Below, piece after piece: positions 14,681 to 18,537 of a stretch of 18,537 nt of DNA. The notes under the pieces are model-generated. The model was given only the letters and a program-made list of their open reading frames with translations. It made no database searches and was not told where the DNA came from. The DNA is taken from the NCBI GenBank assembly GCA_002317245.1, contig DCIU01000079.1, forward strand, positions 6,965 to 25,501, given 5' to 3'. The DNA is from Lachnospiraceae bacterium UBA1718 (GTDB taxonomy: Bacteria > Bacillota > Clostridia > Lachnospirales > Lachnospiraceae). How positions within the stretch are numbered: the first letter of the stretch is position 1; each line of letters opens with the position of its first letter. A program made the translations under genes and the position numbers.

Positions 14681-17053
14681 CTAACATAACTTCTCTACTG
14701 TGTATAGTCGCGAAGAGTAGTCGCCCATAACACGTGTGCCGTCCTCCATACCAGTTCCAACGAATCTGGAGTTAAGCTTAATACCAGCATACATAAGTGC
14801 TGCGCCAGAGACGGTATATTCTGCAGTCTCTGTGTTAAGAGCAAATATCCTGTCAATTGCAGCCTGAGCAATTCCCTCTTCCTTAATCTTAACTGGTGAT
14901 ATCTGATTGACCAGATTACCAAACTGCTTAATAGATACCTTACCAGAGTATGTAGTCACCTTATAACTTGCTTCAGAATCCAGATCCTTGGCCTTCAGAA
15001 TATCATAGGACTGATTAGGCTCAGCATATTTCTTATACAGAAGAATAACTGCCTTGTCCTTATTATCAGAGGTGGTCTGCCATATTACAGTATTATCATC
15101 ACTAACAACTCGTGAGAACCTTCCAAACTGTAATACATTACGGTATTTCTTATAGAATTCAACCTGTGCCTTAATGCTCTTCTTCTCATTAGGTGTAAGC
15201 ACTGTAAGATCCAGCTCATAGCCAAGCACACCCATGGCAGCAACTCCAAACCTCGTATCTATACTTGTGAGTCTTAATGTCTGATGATTAGGTGCTGCAC
15301 TAACATGGGCTCCCATTGAGGACTGTGGATAGCCATAGGATGTTCCGCCCTGAATCATTATTCTCTCGTTAGGATCCGTATCATCCGAGGTCCATATCTG
15401 AGGCATAAAGCTAAGGATTCCAAGATCAAATCTGTTGCCTCCCGCAGAACACCCCTCAAATAGAACATCAGGGAATTCATCGGTCAGTCTCTTCATTACA
15501 TCATAGAGTCCAAGTACATAGTTATGGAAGAAGGATCCGTGAGCTCCGACAGTATCTGTAATAGGTCTGTTCATATCCCACTTAACATAGGAGATATCAT
15601 TATCTCTAAGAAGCTTGCCTATACATCCAACAATATAGTCCCTTACATCCTCATTAGTATAATCAAGCACCATCTGATTACGTCCCAGATAATGTTCTCT
15701 GTTATCCTGTCTCACGGCCCAGTCTGGATTCTTCTTATAGAGTTCACTCTCTTCACTAATCATCTCCGGCTCAATCCAGATACCGAACTCAAGGCCCATT
15801 GCCTTAATATCCTTAATAAGTGATGACAGCTTACCACCTAGCTTCTTCTCATTAACTGTCCAGTCTCCAAGAGAAGACTTATCATCATCTCTGTGTCCAA
15901 ACCAGCCATCATCCAGAACAAAGAGTTCCATTCCCAGATTACTTGCGTCCTTGGCAAGCTTAAGCAGCTTCTTCTTGTTGAAGTCAAAATATGTTGCTTC
16001 CCAATTGTTGGCAAGAATCGGCCTCTCTGCTCTTCTAAACTGATATGGAATAATATGATTCTCTACGAATCTGTGACAGTTATTCGAAGCACCGTTTAAT
16101 CCCTGATGGCTGAAGGTAAGAACCGCCTCAGGAGTATAGAATACATGGCCACTCTCTAACACTGTCGCAAGACTATAATCATTAATGCCTGTAATAATTC
16201 TTGTCTTATTATATTCAGATACCTCTACTCGCTCTCTGTGATTACCTGAATATATAAGATTGAATGCATAGCAATCACCAGCATCCTCACTGGCATCATT
16301 GCTTCTAAGCATAATAAATGGATTGTGAACATTACTGCTTGTACCATTATTAGAGCCTGTCTCATATATTCCAGATACAAGCTTCTTCTCCTGCTTATGA
16401 CGTTCTCTGGTCCAAAGGCCATCAAAGGTAAGCAACGTGTAATCCTTACCTGGCAGATCAAGCTGCATAGAAGCAGCACCACGTAATGTCACCTTCTTAT
16501 CAGATTTATTGGTTATGACAGTTCGTCTTGTTATGGTGTCAGTACTATCGAAGGAAGTATAGATAAGTCTGAGCTCAATTTTGCCCTTAGTGGCATCTGC
16601 ATCCTCATCCTCGAAGATAAGCTCTAAGGTCCATGGCTTCTCACCCTGGAAGTCCTTGCCATCCCACTTGGCATATGGCATACCCGTCTTATCTCTATCC
16701 CTGTAGATACCCTCATAGAGGAAGGATTCCTTGAAATAGAATCTCGTAGAGATGCTACCATTCTGATCCTCAAAAACAAAAGGCTGCATCCTGTAATCGC
16801 CAGTGCCTGCATTACTAAGTTCCATGCTTAAGTTATCAAGAGTAACCTTCTCCTCAGCAGGAATTGATATAGCATTGCCGTATGGATTATTGAACTTCTC
16901 GCTTAGAGCATCAGCCAGACTCTCATCTGTAAGAGCTGGTCCAATCTTCCTGCCATAGTAGAGATTCTCTACATATTTGTCTTCTCTTACACGGCAGATA
17001 TAGGAAGTATTCTTAGTTGTTATTGTGAATATTTTATTCTTAACAGTAATCAT
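14681..17053 (-). CDS. Alpha-galactosidase, glycoside hydrolase family 36
   Basis: Releases terminal alpha-galactose from raffinose-family sugars, melibiose or galactomannan side chains. 790 residues, slightly longer than the usual 720-740. N-terminal beta-sandwich, then the catalytic barrel: ANNWEATYFDFNKKKL, LFVLDDGWFGHRDDD, LGDWTVNEKKL, FGIWIEPEMISEES, the nucleophile in YVKWDMNRPITD (Asp near 492), EGCSAGGNRFDLGIL, and the acid/base in IWTSDDTDPNERI (Asp near 556), followed by MGAHVSAAPNHQTLR. There is no signal peptide, so the enzyme is intracellular and needs imported oligosaccharides; no transporter is in the window. The ribosome binding site is weak. First gene of the operon with the nucleotidyltransferase and galE. 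Confidence 0.96.
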   Translation of the reverse strand: MITVKNKIFTITTKNTSYICRVREDKYVENLYYGRKIGPALTDESLADALSEKFNNPYGNAISIPAEEKVTLDNLSMELSNAGTGDYRMQPFVFEDQNGSISTRFYFKESFLYEGIYRDRDKTGMPYAKWDGKDFQGEKPWTLELIFEDEDADATKGKIELRLIYTSFDSTDTITRRTVITNKSDKKVTLRGAASMQLDLPGKDYTLLTFDGLWTRERHKQEKKLVSGIYETGSNNGTSSNVHNPFIMLRSNDASEDAGDCYAFNLIYSGNHRERVEVSEYNKTRIITGINDYSLATVLESGHVFYTPEAVLTFSHQGLNGASNNCHRFVENHIIPYQFRRAERPILANNWEATYFDFNKKKLLKLAKDASNLGMELFVLDDGWFGHRDDDKSSLGDWTVNEKKLGGKLSSLIKDIKAMGLEFGIWIEPEMISEESELYKKNPDWAVRQDNREHYLGRNQMVLDYTNEDVRDYIVGCIGKLLRDNDISYVKWDMNRPITDTVGAHGSFFHNYVLGLYDVMKRLTDEFPDVLFEGCSAGGNRFDLGILSFMPQIWTSDDTDPNERIMIQGGTSYGYPQSSMGAHVSAAPNHQTLRLTSIDTRFGVAAMGVLGYELDLTVLTPNEKKSIKAQVEFYKKYRNVLQFGRFSRVVSDDNTVIWQTTSDNKDKAVILLYKKYAEPNQSYDILKAKDLDSEASYKVTTYSGKVSIKQFGNLVNQISPVKIKEEGIAQAAIDRIFALNTETAEYTVSGAALMYAGIKLNSRFVGTGMEDGTRVMGDYSSRLYTVEKLC

Positions 17054-17099
17054 TTTTCTTACTTTTTAACCCCATTTGGTCCAATACATTTACCTGATC

Positions 17100-17108
17100 A
17101 TTATAGCA
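17100..17108 (-). promoter_or_regulatory. aga-galE operon promoter, extended -10
   Basis: Minus-strand TGCTATAAT is a perfect -10 with TGn, giving a start near 17093 and a leader of about 40 nt before the aga ATG. No good -35 was seen. I saw no recognisable catabolite-repression or regulator operator in the 141-bp divergent spacer (17054-17194). On the plus strand, TTGACT (17120-17125) with TAAATT (17144-17149) is only a weak candidate promoter for the gene at 17195. Confidence 0.55.
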
Positions 17109-17194
17109 TACATATCCAATTGACTGTAGCTCATAAAAAGTGGTAAATTTGACAAGTAGTATTTCTACACAATGCAGATAGGAGACAAGGTCTG

Positions 17195-18537
17195 ATGAGA
17201 AATAAAGGCTTTCGCGATGCCTATAATCAGACAAAAGAATATAGTAAAATGAAGCCTCGCGACAGGGTTCAGCTTCGTAAGAGACGCCTGTATGATCTGG
17301 TTACTTATGCCAAAGAGAATAGCCCTCTCTATGCTGAGCGCCTGGCTGATCTGCCTCGCAACTTCACCATTAATGATATAGAGCCAATAAACAAGGAACT
17401 ACTATTCTCTAATTACGATAACTGGTCTACGGACAGGGAAGTAACCTTAGCTTCACTGGAGGAACATCTATCGGGAGAGAATGCTGACAAGCTCTATCTG
17501 GACAGATATTACATGTCCAGTACAAGTGGTACTGAAGGCGAGCGACTGGTATCACTCTTCGACGAGGAATGTGCTAAGCGTATGAGTGCAACGTATCTAA
17601 ACCGGAACTTCTCCAAGCGAGAGCACTTCAGGAACTTCCTCCTTAAGGGTGGCAAGGTTGCCAATATATATTCTGGCACCAATGCATTCTTCTATAACAC
17701 CTTTGCCACTATGCGTGAGAAGTACCTACCGCACAGAGCCAACCGTTCATTAATGCTAAGTGCACAGAGTAGTACCCTTAGTCTGGTTAATGAGCTTAAT
17801 GCCTTCAAGCCAGCAATGCTGTCAGGCTTCCCTTCCGTGCTTAGCCGTATGGCCGACGAGAAGAAAGCCAGCAGACTTAAGATATCACCAATATATATCG
17901 TTGCTGATGGTGAGCCCCTGGACAAGGAGACTCGTACCAAGCTTGAGACCATATTCGGATGTGATGTCACACGTTCATACTCAACAGCCCTGTCTGGCTG
18001 CATAGCCTATGAATGCCGTGAACACCACCTGCACATCAACGACGACTGGATAATTGTAGAGCCCGTTGATGAGCATAATAATTCTGTAAAAGCTGGTAAG
18101 ACTTCAGATAAGCTATTAATCACTAATCTGGCCAACTTCATCCAACCGGTTATCAGATGTGAGCTTGGTGACAGAATCAGATACCACGAGCGAGAATGCA
18201 TATGTGGCAACAAGTCACCCTGGCTTGAACTTCGTGGAAGGAATCTGGATCAGATCAGATTCGTAGATGGAAGCCGGGAAATCATTGTTCCTGTTTCAGA
18301 GCTTGACGATGTACTTCGAAACGAAGATTACATCAAGAGATATCAGATAATTGTTAACCCTAACAACCTCCTTGAGCTCAGATTATCGGGAGCACAGGGC
18401 ACAGACAAAACCATGGCATTCTTCAAGGCAGAGAAACTGCTTCGAAGCTACATGAAGAGCATCGGCATCATCGCTCCCATGATCACCCTGGACAAGGAAC
18501 CACCAATGCCAGATCCACTATCCGGCAAGTACCAGAC
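17195..18537 (+). CDS. PaaK/CapK-type adenylate-forming enzyme (3' end cut by window edge)
   Basis: Member of the phenylacetate-CoA ligase / coenzyme F390 synthetase-like family, which activates a carboxylate with ATP. 447 codons are open from ATG 17195 to the window end; AGGAG (17180-17184) precedes the start. The ATP-binding P-loop reads SSTSGTEGERLVS near residues 108-120; IYIVADGEPLDKETR and YSTALSGCIAYEC (near 261) match the adenylation core; CELGDRIRYHERECICGN (near 320-338) has the C-x-CG and later the GRNLDQIRF pattern of CapK proteins. The end reads DPLSGKYQ, resembling the conserved C-terminal SGK of adenylating enzymes, so few residues may be missing. CapK-like genes are often found with polysaccharide or secondary-metabolite genes; the true substrate is unknown. 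Divergent from the aga operon. Confidence 0.88.
   Translation, partial: MRNKGFRDAYNQTKEYSKMKPRDRVQLRKRRLYDLVTYAKENSPLYAERLADLPRNFTINDIEPINKELLFSNYDNWSTDREVTLASLEEHLSGENADKLYLDRYYMSSTSGTEGERLVSLFDEECAKRMSATYLNRNFSKREHFRNFLLKGGKVANIYSGTNAFFYNTFATMREKYLPHRANRSLMLSAQSSTLSLVNELNAFKPAMLSGFPSVLSRMADEKKASRLKISPIYIVADGEPLDKETRTKLETIFGCDVTRSYSTALSGCIAYECREHHLHINDDWIIVEPVDEHNNSVKAGKTSDKLLITNLANFIQPVIRCELGDRIRYHERECICGNKSPWLELRGRNLDQIRFVDGSREIIVPVSELDDVLRNEDYIKRYQIIVNPNNLLELRLSGAQGTDKTMAFFKAEKLLRSYMKSIGIIAPMITLDKEPPMPDPLSGKYQ

Noticed and set aside
17040..17234. 64-codon minus-strand frame between aga and the CapK-like gene
   Set aside because: It overlaps both neighbours and the aga promoter, has no ribosome binding site and no recognisable motif.
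17692..18003. 103-codon minus-strand frame in the CapK-like gene
   Set aside because: Antisense to a clear adenylation domain that stays open to the window end; a shadow frame.
1..18537. CRISPR arrays, insertion sequences, phage genes, tRNA or rRNA
   Set aside because: No direct-repeat arrays, transposase or integrase motifs, or RNA-gene signatures were seen when reading both strands.

Overview
The window looks like a chromosomal core-genome segment of a Clostridia bacterium, most likely a Lachnospiraceae (Butyrivibrio/Pseudobutyrivibrio-like). This is inferred from the moderate-to-low GC content, strong AGGAGG-type ribosome binding sites, a SAM-I riboswitch in front of metK, a lone RelQ-type alarmone synthetase, and two small proteins that resemble Lachnospiraceae-restricted families from memory. 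No tRNA, rRNA, CRISPR array, insertion sequence or phage gene was seen.

Layout. (1) 1-5284, minus strand: dnaE, pfkA and a TrmH-type RNA methyltransferase (its last residues lie off the left edge); pfkA also has its own good promoter behind dnaE. (2) 5285-5658: divergent regulatory region with the dnaE promoter, a 14-bp palindrome, the metK promoter, a SAM-I aptamer and an intrinsic terminator; metK follows on the plus strand and ends in a long-stemmed terminator. (3) 6893-9290, minus: murA and, 19 bp behind it, an HD-GYP cyclic-di-GMP phosphodiesterase gene. (4) 9362-11492, minus: a tail-anchored coiled-coil protein and a LysM/G5/M23 cell-wall peptidase. (5) 11493-11678: an intergenic region that carries a candidate plus-strand small RNA, with an 11-bp GNRA-capped hairpin, a pyrimidine-rich linker and an intrinsic terminator. 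It faces relQ and shares a back-to-back promoter region with the coiled-coil gene. (6) relQ (minus) and a divergent 87-codon gene (plus). (7) 12689-17053, minus: alpha-galactosidase (GH36), a sugar-1-phosphate nucleotidyltransferase and UDP-glucose 4-epimerase. The likely terminator of this operon lies inside the coding sequence of the convergent 87-codon gene. (8) 17195-end, plus: a partial PaaK/CapK-type adenylate-forming enzyme, running off the right edge.

How the parts work together. Most genes are housekeeping: replication, glycolysis, SAM synthesis, peptidoglycan precursor synthesis and remodelling, and stress alarmone. The aga-nucleotidyltransferase-galE operon reads as a route from alpha-galactosides to UDP-sugars without a visible galT or galK. 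The least ordinary parts are non-coding: the candidate sRNA beside relQ and the terminator/antisense arrangement at the galE 3' end.
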